Shown: positions 6,320-14,268 of the stretch, piece by piece
How positions within the stretch are numbered: position 1 is the stretch's first letter
Layout: the number at the start of each line of letters is the position of its first letter
DNA from: an uncultured Treponema sp.
GTDB taxonomy: Bacteria > Spirochaetota > Spirochaetia > Treponematales > Treponemataceae
NCBI GenBank assembly: GCA_938039145.1
Contig: CALHVG010000068.1
Span: 1 to 64,000, forward strand
DNA length: 64,000 nt
Direction: 5' to 3'
Position numbers and translations under genes: made by a program
The notes under the pieces: generated by a model
Seen by the model: the letters and a program-made list of their open reading frames with translations, nothing else
Told to the model about the DNA's origin: nothing
Database searches by the model: none

Positions 6320-7186
6320 TTATGCAATTTTTTCTTTGCTGAAAACTCTTTTTAAAATCAAATCCGTATTATCAGATCTATATCGTGAATCAAATTTTTC
6401 AATGTCAAAATTTATTTGTTCTAAAGCATCGCTGAAATCCGTAGTTAAAAGACTTTCACTGTAAACGTAATTATTTTTATTCCCGTTCTGGAAAAGTTTC
6501 CCGTTTGGAGCAATCATCAAGTAACTTTCAGTCATTAATTCATTGTCTTCGATATATATTGGAAAATCCTCCCGATAATTATTCCTTAAGAAAGTATAAA
6601 ACTGTTCCTGTGAGATTCCTTTTGAATTCCCAAAAGGCATTTGCTTAAGGATTTTTATGCGATTGCAGCAAAGTTCTCTCATCTGAGGAACTACAATATC
6701 ATCCCAGTTCCATTCACTTACAACAGTGTTGATTTTTAACTTGAATGTTCCCCCAGCATTTCTTAGTAAATTGATTTTTGCAAGCAATTCGTCTTTAGTA
6801 AGAGCTTTTGCGCCACAGCATCGTCCAATACTCTTATTTTTATCGTTATTCCATGAATCAATTGAAATCCCTATCTGACTGATATTTCTTATTATCGGTT
6901 TAAGTATTTCAAGATTTGTTCCATTTGTCTGAACAGAAATATCCATGTCCAAACCTGTTGCATATTTCATTACAGGCAGAATCTTTTCTGGAAAAAGCAG
7001 CGGCTCACCGCCTACGAAATTCAATCTGTAACCCGATTTCCAAATTGAACGGAGCTGTTCTAAAATAGATTTCACATTATCAAAATTATCCCATATTTCA
7101 TCTTGATGATTCCATTTTGCAAAACAAAACTTACAGTGATAATTACATTTTTCTGTAATGTGCCAGTTTACAACAAGATTTTCCAT
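6320..7186 (-). CDS. Prokaryotic viperin-like radical SAM enzyme (antiviral ddh-nucleotide synthase)
   Basis: This 288-aa protein begins NWHITEKCNYHCKFCF, carrying the CX3CX2C radical-SAM cysteines (Cys14, 18, 21) in a viperin-like context (viperin: NYHFTRQCNYKCGFCF). Other viperin-type landmarks are in order: NFVGGEPLLFP (57-66), SIDSW (108-112), IGRCCG (120-125), LKINTVVSEWN (150-160), RIKILKQMPFG (176-186), ESYLMIAPNGKLF (220-232) and a C-terminal FDSRY. Viperins convert CTP, GTP or UTP to 3'-deoxy-3',4'-didehydro nucleotides that stop viral RNA synthesis. An RBS AAGGAGG precedes the ATG. It lies in an AT-rich island with a HicA-like gene, divergent from a small protein gene. Kinase partners often found beside such genes are absent. 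Confidence 0.85.
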   Translation of the reverse strand: MENLVVNWHITEKCNYHCKFCFAKWNHQDEIWDNFDNVKSILEQLRSIWKSGYRLNFVGGEPLLFPEKILPVMKYATGLDMDISVQTNGTNLEILKPIIRNISQIGISIDSWNNDKNKSIGRCCGAKALTKDELLAKINLLRNAGGTFKLKINTVVSEWNWDDIVVPQMRELCCNRIKILKQMPFGNSKGISQEQFYTFLRNNYREDFPIYIEDNELMTESYLMIAPNGKLFQNGNKNNYVYSESLLTTDFSDALEQINFDIEKFDSRYRSDNTDLILKRVFSKEKIA

Positions 7187-7305
7187 AACGGCCTCCTTAT
7201 TCTTAAGACCGTTTCATTTTCAGTTTTTTCCATATTTTTTTATGCAATAAAAAAAAGACATTTTTTTCAAGCGAAAAATCAACAACCCCGACGCAAGCGT
7301 TGCCG

Positions 7306-7355
7306 TGGACGGCGGGTATTAAACCCTCCGCACGAATAAGTAAAAAAATGTCCGA
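7306..7355. repeat. Member of the GGAC/ATGTCCG structured element family (degenerate)
   Basis: The segment runs from GTGGACGGCGGG through CGAATAAG to AAAATGTCCG and resembles the 48-50-bp elements at 19116, 21444 and 32637. It lies between the divergent viperin and small-protein genes. A CGGACATTTTTTATGCAA stretch also occurs after the viperin stop (6310-6327). Confidence 0.4.
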
Positions 7356-7423
7356 TTTTTATGACTGTTTTCATAACGGAAAATGTCTATATTTCTTGTA
7401 TATCAGATATAAGGAGGCCTAAT

Positions 7424-7606
7424 ATGGCTAAAAAAGGAACAAGTTCTAATTCAGGAAAGAATTATGCAGGTCAGAACTCTCACAGAGGGCCTGCTATTCC
7501 TCCAAACAATCACGATGGCGGAAACTGGCCATCAACTCATTCCGGAAAAGCTTCAGGAGCCGGAAGAGGAAATGCCGCATCAAAAGCCGGCAAGAATGGT
7601 AAATAA
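7424..7606 (+). CDS. 60-aa Gly/Asn/Ser-rich basic protein, unknown function
   Basis: The start at 7424 is set by a strong RBS (AAGGAGG, 7411-7417); an upstream in-frame ATG at 7361 has none. The product begins MAKKGTSSNSGKNYAG, has a central IPPNNHDGGNWPSTHSG and ends in Lys/Gly/Ala-rich text. It looks disordered and basic, so nucleic-acid binding is possible but not shown. Its leader, ATAAGGAGGCC, is the same as that of the divergent viperin-like gene, suggesting shared origin or control. I do not recognise a named family. Confidence 0.6.
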   Translation: MAKKGTSSNSGKNYAGQNSHRGPAIPPNNHDGGNWPSTHSGKASGAGRGNAASKAGKNGK

Positions 7607-7623
7607 CCGTGAGGTTTAAAAAT

Positions 7624-7662
7624 GGGGCTGTCGAAAAAGTAACCGACTTTTGAGACAGCCCC
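7624..7662. repeat. GGGGCTGTC hairpin repeat
   Basis: GGGGCTGTC (7624-7632) pairs with GACAGCCCC (7654-7662), continuing inward as AAAAGT with ACTTTT. It matches the hairpin at 4552 and, more weakly, 47989. On the minus strand a T-run follows the stem, so it could terminate transcription in that direction. Confidence 0.65.
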
Positions 7663-7691
7663 AAATACCCGATATAATGTAAGGGGTTGAT

Positions 7692-10442
7692 ATGAAAAAT
7701 GAAAGAATCGAATATGGAAATATTACTCTTGGTAAAATAAATAAAATGCTTATTTCTTTTATTGGAGAAAGTACTTTCTATTATTACTGTGAAGAATTTG
7801 CACAAGAAGGTCTGATAGAAAACTGGCAGAGTAAAGAGGCCTTTCAAAAATATATAAATCGATTGCTTGCTGAAGAAGATGCTGATTTTGCCGGTTTGAA
7901 CCCAGTAAATAATTCGAGTATTCCGGTTATCGTCTGTAAGATACTTGATACGTTCGCTTCAGACTATGGGTGTATGCCGTTTATTACAGAGCAAATTAAA
8001 AAATTAGCATTTGATCTTTATGCAGGGTATAAAAATTTTCAATACCCGATATATGAAACTTATAATTTTTTCAGGGCAGTTTTTTGCAAGCATTATGAAG
8101 AATATGCAAAGGAAGTAATATCAAGTTTAATTAAGTTTCCAGAAAATATGAAGTTACTGCCATTATATTTTTGTTCTTCTGTCAAAAAGTATAATTTTGC
8201 ATACGATTTCTTATCTATAATTCCTGATTTTGGAACTAAGGAAGAGTTGTATAGAAAACTTGCTGATTATTATACTGATAAAGAAAAACAGCCGGAGCAT
8301 TACAAGCAGATTATTACTAATCAGATGAAAGATGCTCTTAATCCAAAATGGATTAACATGAAGGAAATTCTGGATTTTTTAATGCGGAATGAAGGACAGC
8401 GTATTGCGGCCGGCTGGCTTATTGAAGCGTATTTGTTTTCAAATATTGAAAAGTTTATTAAGAAAGAAAGTGGTATACCGGAAGAACAAATAAAAAAACT
8501 TTTTTCTGTTGGATCATATGTCTATTCAGTTCCTCCCAATCCTCAAGAGTTTTCAAGAGTATTGAATGATTTGGAATTTGACGGAATGGACAAGAAGAAA
8601 TTTGATAATTCTGTTGAAGCTATAAACAATGCATTAAACGCGATTTTTAATGAGCACATCTATTTGTATGATGAAAATCAAACAAAAGAATTTATAGAAA
8701 ATGTACGCACTTCTGTACCTAATGCAGCAGAATTTTATTGCACATGGATGGAAGGTTATATTCAGTTGGCTAAGGATAATGTTTCCGGGGCTTTGAAAAA
8801 ATACAAGGATGCATTTGAAAACAGAAAGTTTGCCGGTTTTCAATTTGAGCATTTTATTAAGCAAGCTTTTGCTCTTTCTGTTTTTGCAAATTCGACTGAC
8901 ATAATGGTTCGTGAAGCTGTAGATCCATCTAAAGACAGAACGACTCCATTGAAAAACGATGCTAAAAAATATTGGAACTATGGATATGCGCTTGGAATTT
9001 TCGAAAAGCCGGCAGAAGACACCTTTATAGAAAATGTGTACAAGACAAGTAATTTTCTGTCTGTATTTCCGAAAACAATGTTTATTAAAAATTCAAAGAT
9101 CAAAAAGACTCTTTCAGAAAATGTGAGCAAAGACATGGGTATTGATTTTGTAAAAATCCCTGAAGGAAGTTCAGTCACAGAAGAACTTAAAAAAGAAGTC
9201 GAAAAAGATTACGTACGTCTTTCTAAACTTACAAATGAAAATATCAATACTCGTGTAAGAATGTACAATCATGAAGTTAAACCTGCGGTACCGCCTTTGA
9301 CATTAGCAATTTATCATGCAGATAATTGGTCGGACGCACGTTTTCTTTCATTAATTAAAACCTGGTTGGGACTGGGAGATGGGCATGGTTTTGATAATAT
9401 TAATGTAAACTCACTATCCGATAAGGGAACAACACCTTTGCTAGCTTCACTACAAGCATATAAAAAATCAAGAAATAGTAAGAAGAAGGATTTTGCACAA
9501 GACTTTAAATTAATATCATTAGCAATAATTGAACGGTCTTCCCTTGAATATTTCACTGTAAAATCAGTAGAAATGAGACGTGAAGATCTTCAAGAGGCTA
9601 TCGAAAGTTATGATTTAGATTTGGTAAAAGCAATTATTGAGAAAGGTCTTGATATAAATGGATTATTAATCTCAGCAGATGATGTTTCTCCTGTCTATTA
9701 TTGTATTCAGCAGATAATTCGAGTAAAGTTCCCTGATAAGTTTTCTGAACAACTTTTTACATATGCTGAAAGTATAAATATGGTATGGGAAAACTTGAAC
9801 ATGCCGGGATTAACAAATTCAGATAAAAAGAAGCTCTACGAAGAGTATGGAAAAGAAATTTCTAATAATGATGATTTAAAAAAAATTATGTCGGAGTTTA
9901 TCCATGTACTACACAGTATTCCAAAAGATGAAGAACATATAGCAAATCTCCGATCAATTTGTTTATATTTAATTGAAAAGACGGCAAATCAGGATGAATT
10001 TATCAAAGAAAATTACCAGGTTAATGAAAAATGGACAGCATTATTTTTTGCAGTGGAAACAGATGATAAGGAAATTTGCCGTGCTTTATTGAAGAATGGC
10101 GCGAATCCAAATCTGCATTTAGGATTTGCACCGGCATGGGGTTATATTACTTTCTTAAAAAGGTGTATTTCGTTTGAAGCATGGGAAGTTTTGGAAATGT
10201 TTTTATCTGAATTTTCTGAACTTGCAAAAGTTACAATTAATGAAAATGATAATATGTATGACTTATCTTCTCTTACAGCTTTTCTTCGGAAAATGATTGA
10301 CACTCGTTCACATGAACCTGATAAATATAAGGGAAGGGATTTTGTTATTAATATGGCTAACCTTTTCGGTAAGTGCGGAGCAAGTTATAACCAACCTTCA
10401 AAATTTGGGTCTGCAAATGATATGCTGAAATCGATTTGGTGA
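7692..10442 (+). CDS. Large ankyrin-repeat-type protein of the viperin island
   Basis: This 916-aa cytosolic protein has no signal peptide or membrane segment. Most of it is helical and Lys/Glu/Phe-rich without a recognised domain. Ankyrin-like units are visible near 645-680 (YDLDLVKAIIEKGLDINGLL) and 805-840 (TALFFAVETDDKEICRALL, then KNGANPNL). It is markedly AT-rich compared with the genes from 10.6 kb onward, consistent with transfer. It directly follows the viperin/small-protein pair and is flanked by a hairpin repeat. It may be a partner or sensor in the same island, but that is inference; no catalytic motif is visible. Confidence 0.7.
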   Translation: MKNERIEYGNITLGKINKMLISFIGESTFYYYCEEFAQEGLIENWQSKEAFQKYINRLLAEEDADFAGLNPVNNSSIPVIVCKILDTFASDYGCMPFITEQIKKLAFDLYAGYKNFQYPIYETYNFFRAVFCKHYEEYAKEVISSLIKFPENMKLLPLYFCSSVKKYNFAYDFLSIIPDFGTKEELYRKLADYYTDKEKQPEHYKQIITNQMKDALNPKWINMKEILDFLMRNEGQRIAAGWLIEAYLFSNIEKFIKKESGIPEEQIKKLFSVGSYVYSVPPNPQEFSRVLNDLEFDGMDKKKFDNSVEAINNALNAIFNEHIYLYDENQTKEFIENVRTSVPNAAEFYCTWMEGYIQLAKDNVSGALKKYKDAFENRKFAGFQFEHFIKQAFALSVFANSTDIMVREAVDPSKDRTTPLKNDAKKYWNYGYALGIFEKPAEDTFIENVYKTSNFLSVFPKTMFIKNSKIKKTLSENVSKDMGIDFVKIPEGSSVTEELKKEVEKDYVRLSKLTNENINTRVRMYNHEVKPAVPPLTLAIYHADNWSDARFLSLIKTWLGLGDGHGFDNINVNSLSDKGTTPLLASLQAYKKSRNSKKKDFAQDFKLISLAIIERSSLEYFTVKSVEMRREDLQEAIESYDLDLVKAIIEKGLDINGLLISADDVSPVYYCIQQIIRVKFPDKFSEQLFTYAESINMVWENLNMPGLTNSDKKKLYEEYGKEISNNDDLKKIMSEFIHVLHSIPKDEEHIANLRSICLYLIEKTANQDEFIKENYQVNEKWTALFFAVETDDKEICRALLKNGANPNLHLGFAPAWGYITFLKRCISFEAWEVLEMFLSEFSELAKVTINENDNMYDLSSLTAFLRKMIDTRSHEPDKYKGRDFVINMANLFGKCGASYNQPSKFGSANDMLKSIW

Positions 10443-10594
10443 CTAAAGTAATTATAAATTTAGTGATAAATCAGCTCCGATAATCATCAATACCTTTCCT
10501 GAACACTGCTCTTTATGAAACAAAATAACCTCGTCTGTTTTTTAACAGTAAACCAGCTTTTGTTAAATATGTTCTTGTCCAGCCGATTCTATTG

Positions 10595-11401
10595 TTAATA
10601 ACAACCGCTGAACTGCTGGGTAATCAATAACCCTAATGCAGAGCATCGAGGTACAGTGCTTGAGGTTTCGCACTGTATGTTCGATTCGACATAGATCTCG
10701 GTGACTGTAAAACCTGCACGCAGCTGTCCGCCGATTTGTTCTATCAACGAGTGCGAAAATTGCCAGCCTGCGTCCGACTCTTCAAACTGCTTGCGGTGCG
10801 CTTCGTTCAGCAGCGGATTAAACGGCAGCGCATTGATAATCTTCTCTTCTTTTTGATCGACAATATAGTTGATACCGATATCCAGTCCGCACAGCAACAC
10901 GCCGCCTTTTTTGAGTATGCAGTTTATTTTCAGCCGCGCTATTTCAGCGGCTGAAAATAAACATTCGGCAAACACCGGCTCAACTTTTTCAATATAGCAG
11001 TTGCTCACCGGATGAAAAATAATATCGAAAGAGGCATCGGCAAAGGGGAGCGGTTTTGACATATCCGCACGTACAATGTTGATTCGATACCCTTCGCGTT
11101 CGGCAACAGTCCGCTCCGATTCAAGCTGTTTTTCCGAATAGTCGAGCACGGTACATTCAGCCCCGGCTGCGGTAAAAACAGGCATTTGCTGACCGCCTCC
11201 CGAAGCAAGTCCCAGAATCTTTTTTCCTTTTAAGCTGCCGAACCATTCGCTCGGCACCGGTTTGGTCGGCGTTAAAAGCACAGACCACTGCCCGTTTTTC
11301 GCCTGCAGGTAGGTTTGATGATCGACGGGTTTTCCCCATTCCCAACCTTCCGCAACCCAGCGGTCAATGACTGTCGCATTCATATCTTGATATGAATTCA
11401 T
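10595..11401 (-). CDS. Class I SAM-dependent methyltransferase
   Basis: This 268-aa protein has the Rossmann SAM-binding motif ILGLASGGGQQMP (about residue 78), a second acidic strand CTVLDYSEKQLE, MSKPLPFADASFDIIFHPVSNCY, and a late GVLLCGLDIGINY. The N-terminus (MNSYQDMNATVIDRWVAEGWEWG) is typical of a Firmicutes/Treponema family of uncharacterised methyltransferases. RBS GAGGAGG precedes ATG 11401. The substrate is unknown. The 23-bp hairpin array begins 60 bp upstream of its start. Confidence 0.85.
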   Translation of the reverse strand: MNSYQDMNATVIDRWVAEGWEWGKPVDHQTYLQAKNGQWSVLLTPTKPVPSEWFGSLKGKKILGLASGGGQQMPVFTAAGAECTVLDYSEKQLESERTVAEREGYRINIVRADMSKPLPFADASFDIIFHPVSNCYIEKVEPVFAECLFSAAEIARLKINCILKKGGVLLCGLDIGINYIVDQKEEKIINALPFNPLLNEAHRKQFEESDAGWQFSHSLIEQIGGQLRAGFTVTEIYVESNIQCETSSTVPRCSALGLLITQQFSGCY

Positions 11402-11460
11402 AAAAGCCTCCTCTTCTTTTTCCTTACGGCTGTTACTATTGCCTCAACAGTCCAGTGCCC

Positions 11461-11804
11461 TTCGGAGGCGAGGTATTCTTTTCGCCGTCTGAATGAAAGA
11501 GCCTGCTTCCTTTGAGCGAAGGAGTTTGCTTCCTCCGAGCGGAGGGAATGCCTCCCTACTGACATATGGAACTCTTCCCTACGGGCGAGAGGAAGCGTTC
11601 CCTTCGAACGGGTGTGTCCATCCCACTCAGGCGAGTGTGTACCCCTGATCCGAGCGGGTCGGCGGGGCTGATCCGGGCGAACGGGCAAGTCCGATCCGAA
11701 CGACACGAGCAGTTCGAATGCCGTTATGCGAATAGCTCGCATCGCCCTATGCGAATGGTTCGTATGCCCCGATACGAATGGCTCGTATCGGGCGGTACGA
11801 GCCG
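11461..11804. repeat. Tandem array of 23-bp hairpin units with covarying arms (array 1)
   Basis: Units begin at 11461, 11484, 11507 and every 23 bp to 11783 (about 15 units, the last 22 bp). Layout per unit: 6-nt left arm, 6-nt loop (often CGAGCG, CGGGCG or CGAACG), 6-nt right arm, 5-nt linker. Arms differ between units but pair: TTCCTT/AAGGAG (11507), TTCCTC/GAGGGA (11530), CTGATC/GGTCGG (11645), TCGCAT/ATGCGA (11737), TCGTAT/ATACGA (11760), TCGTAT/GTACGA (11783), counting G-U. Units at 11461, 11484, 11668 and 11691 pair poorly. It fills the gap between the methyltransferase start and the flavodoxin stop; no coding frame is convincing. Confidence 0.9.
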
Positions 11805-11806
11805 AT

Positions 11807-12439
11807 TTATTTTACCTTGATTTCGCCGAGCCATTTGAGCGAGTCTCGCTTTGCATCATCCGCCATTTTTTGAGCCGTCTGCCCACGCATCGAAAACGCT
11901 TTCAGCACCGTCGTTTTGGGACACGCCGACTGAATCCGCCGTGCCGTACCAGATTCTCCGCTTCCTTCGTGCGTGCAAAACGGAATAATCGTTTTTCCGG
12001 AAAAATCGCTAGTCTCTAAAAATGTGTACATCGCCATCGGCAAGTCTCCCCACCAAATCGGGTAGCCCAAAAAGATGATGTCGTATTCGCTCACATTCGG
12101 AATCGAGCCGGCAAGTTTCGGGCGCGCATTATTTTTCCGCTCTTCCGAAGCGACATTTGTGCATTCCCTGTAATTTTTCGGGTAGGGCGTAAGGGTTTGA
12201 ATGTGGAATGAATCCGCTTTCAGTTCCTGCGCAATGAATTCGGCAAGAATCTGCGTGTTCCCTTTTTTGACAACGCCGACACCGTAGTTTTCGTCCGCAC
12301 GGGAAAAGCAAGCGACCAGAATCTTGGAATCCTTTTTCGCCCCGGAAAGGGTGGTTTCTGCAAATACGTTTGACGCACCGCTTCCAGCAACAATCGGCAG
12401 CAGCAACAATAACAACAACGGCATACGAATCTTTTTCAT
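11807..12439 (-). CDS. Exported flavodoxin-like protein
   Basis: This 210-aa protein has a signal peptide (MKKIRMPLLLLLLLPIVAG, cleavage near VFA-ET) followed by a flavodoxin fold: KILVACFSRADENYGVG, GNTQILAEFIAQEL, YDIIFLGYPIWWGDLPMAM and TIIPFCTHEGSGESGT. The FLGYPIWWG and THEGSG loops bind FMN in this family (flavodoxin_4). Localisation outside the cytoplasm is unusual for classical flavodoxin but common for this subgroup. RBS GGGAGA precedes the ATG. The electron partner is unknown. The gene ends 3 bp from array 1. Confidence 0.88.
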   Translation of the reverse strand: MKKIRMPLLLLLLLPIVAGSGASNVFAETTLSGAKKDSKILVACFSRADENYGVGVVKKGNTQILAEFIAQELKADSFHIQTLTPYPKNYRECTNVASEERKNNARPKLAGSIPNVSEYDIIFLGYPIWWGDLPMAMYTFLETSDFSGKTIIPFCTHEGSGESGTARRIQSACPKTTVLKAFSMRGQTAQKMADDAKRDSLKWLGEIKVK

Positions 12440-12641
12440 AACAATCTCCCATATAATTTTGCAGAATCTCTCAAAATCCGTGCAAACTTAAAATAAAATG
12501 ACGGCGATATTTCGTTCACCGCTTTTGTCTCTCTAGTTGGTTTATAATCAAGTTAAAGCATGATTTATGTCAAGGAGAAGCGATCCCCCAAAATAACCGT
12601 TACCGTAAAAAATCGACTGCGCTCCCGGCAGCCTGCAGCAC

Positions 12642-13148
12642 CTACTGAAATGCAAGCCTCTCCGTATCCTGTTCGGGACAATTGGGGCGTGCCTCAATGT
12701 TGATAATGCCGCAATACTGAAAGCCGTGTTTTTCGATGAGACGGCGCATGACGTGGTTGTCCTTGTAGGTGTCGATACGCACATTACCGCATGAAGTTTT
12801 TGCAAATGCCACCGCCGCTTCAAAGATTCCGTGCGCTTTTCCATCGCCTGCGATTCTATGGAGCGTCGCATAGGGCTGAGAATTAAGCCATGCGCCATCT
12901 ATCTTTGCGTATGTCGGTTCGACTCCCGCAATTAACGCAAAAACGCCGTGGATCTCATTATCTGCGGTTACCGCATACAGATTTCCGGATGCAATATCGG
13001 ATTCAATCAGGCTTTGCGACGGGTAACTGTCTTCCCATTGATTCGGATTCCCTGCCGCTTTCATAAATGCCCGTGCGCTCGCAAAAATTTCCATAAGATT
13101 CGGAATGTCTCCGGGTTTTGCAGGACGAATGCGTAAAAACTCGGTCAT
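12642..13148 (-). CDS. GNAT-family N-acetyltransferase
   Basis: This 168-aa protein starts LRIRPAKPGDIPNLMEIF and has the GNAT core LHRIAGDGKAHGIFEAAVAFAK (about 95-115, equivalent to the acetyl-CoA pyrophosphate loop), then VRIDTYKDNHVMRRLIEKHGFQYCGII. RBS GGAG is present. The substrate cannot be read from sequence. It stands alone, with 202 bp to the flavodoxin gene and 237 bp to the divergent VOC gene. Confidence 0.88.
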   Translation of the reverse strand: MTEFLRIRPAKPGDIPNLMEIFASARAFMKAAGNPNQWEDSYPSQSLIESDIASGNLYAVTADNEIHGVFALIAGVEPTYAKIDGAWLNSQPYATLHRIAGDGKAHGIFEAAVAFAKTSCGNVRIDTYKDNHVMRRLIEKHGFQYCGIINIEARPNCPEQDTERLAFQ

Positions 13149-13385
13149 TTCAAACTCCAGTAAACTAAATAATACGAACCGTGCCGTATGGTGCGGTCGA
13201 GCAGTTCCTTTGTGCGGATGCGTAGCACATCACCCGACGACATAAGATTGTACAAATCGGAACTGCAACGGTCTACGATAAGGTATAAAAATCTCCGGTA
13301 TTACCTACAAATCCGATTTATAATGAGAATGTACTGACATCAAACGAAAATAGCGGCATACTGTATTCATAGCGGAGACTAGAAA

Positions 13386-13829
13386 ATGGCAACAACAAAA
13401 ATGAACAAGATCACTTGTATTTGTTTAGGTGTTAAAGATATGGAAAGGTCAATAAAGTTTTATAGAGATGGTTTAGGATATAAGACTGATTGCAGAGAAA
13501 ATAATCCGTCAGTATGCTTTTTTGATACTCCGGGAACAAAGTTCGAACTATTTCCTTTGGAACAATTAGCAAAAGATATTGATGAAAATAATCCACCAAA
13601 AGGAAATGGATTTTCAGGAATTACATTAGCTTACAATGTTGAACATAAAGAAGATGTAGATACTGTAATTGAATTAGTAAGAAAAGCAGGTGGAAAAATT
13701 GTAAAAGAACCACAAGACACCTTTTGGGGCGGATATCATGCATATTTTTCTGATTTAGATGGATATTACTGGGAAGTTGCATGGGCTTCAAATTTTAAGT
13801 TTGATGAAAATGGACTATTAAAATTTTAA
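13386..13829 (+). CDS. VOC-family (glyoxalase/bleomycin-resistance fold) protein
   Basis: This 147-aa protein shows two beta-alpha-beta-beta-beta modules: CICLGVKDMERSIKFYRDGLGY and, after about residue 75, GITLAYNVEHKEDVDTVIELVRKAGGK, ending YHAYFSDLDGYYWEVAW. The E of WEV and a His/Glu in the first module are the usual metal ligands. Function may be a lyase or a sequestering protein. RBS GGAG is present. Lower GC than the flanking acetyltransferase suggests independent acquisition. Confidence 0.85.
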   Translation: MATTKMNKITCICLGVKDMERSIKFYRDGLGYKTDCRENNPSVCFFDTPGTKFELFPLEQLAKDIDENNPPKGNGFSGITLAYNVEHKEDVDTVIELVRKAGGKIVKEPQDTFWGGYHAYFSDLDGYYWEVAWASNFKFDENGLLKF

Positions 13830-13852
13830 CGGATAAGGGAAATGTATTAAAA

Positions 13853-14173
13853 ATGGCTTCCAGCAAAACATATTTAGATTTTATTTTAGACCAGCTTTCC
13901 GATTTGGAAGACATAAGCTACCGTGCGATGATGGGAGAATTTATCATCTACTACCGCGGTAAAATTGTAGGCGGTATTTACGATGACCGATTACTCGTAA
14001 AAGCAGTGCCAGCGGCGATTGCGTACATGCCGGACGCTTCCTACGAATTGCCGTATCAGGGTGCAAAAGAAATGCTATTAGTGGAGGAGGTCGACAACAA
14101 AACATTTCTGAGCGGTTTGTTCAATGCAATGTTCGATGAATTACCGACGCCTAAACCGAAAAAGAAGAAATGA
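13853..14173 (+). CDS. TfoX/Sxy N-terminal domain protein
   Basis: This 106-aa protein has the TfoX_N pattern: YLDFILDQLSDLEDISYRAMMGEFIIYYRGKIVGGIYDDRLLVK (about 6-50) and YELPYQGAKEMLLVEEVDN, ending in a Lys-rich tail. The single N-terminal domain is widespread outside competent bacteria and its role there is unknown. It starts 23 bp after the VOC gene on the same strand, so the two are probably co-transcribed. Confidence 0.85.
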   Translation: MASSKTYLDFILDQLSDLEDISYRAMMGEFIIYYRGKIVGGIYDDRLLVKAVPAAIAYMPDASYELPYQGAKEMLLVEEVDNKTFLSGLFNAMFDELPTPKPKKKK

Positions 14174-14268
14174 ACTTCGGTAGTTTTCCTTTATATGATT
14201 GGGCATCGGCGGATACTCCGCTATTAAAAGCCGCAGCACATCCGCCGATACCCGTTATCAAATGTCTA

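Noticed and set aside
11398..11742. 114-aa minus-strand open frame across array 1
   Set aside because: Arg/Ser-rich text produced by the 23-bp hairpin repeats; no RBS, no family resemblance, and the repeat period is not a multiple of three.
11461..11804. CRISPR or TIGR-type guide array
   Set aside because: No constant repeat alternating with unique spacers; the variable arms are complementary to each other within the unit, and no Cas or Tas gene is in the window.
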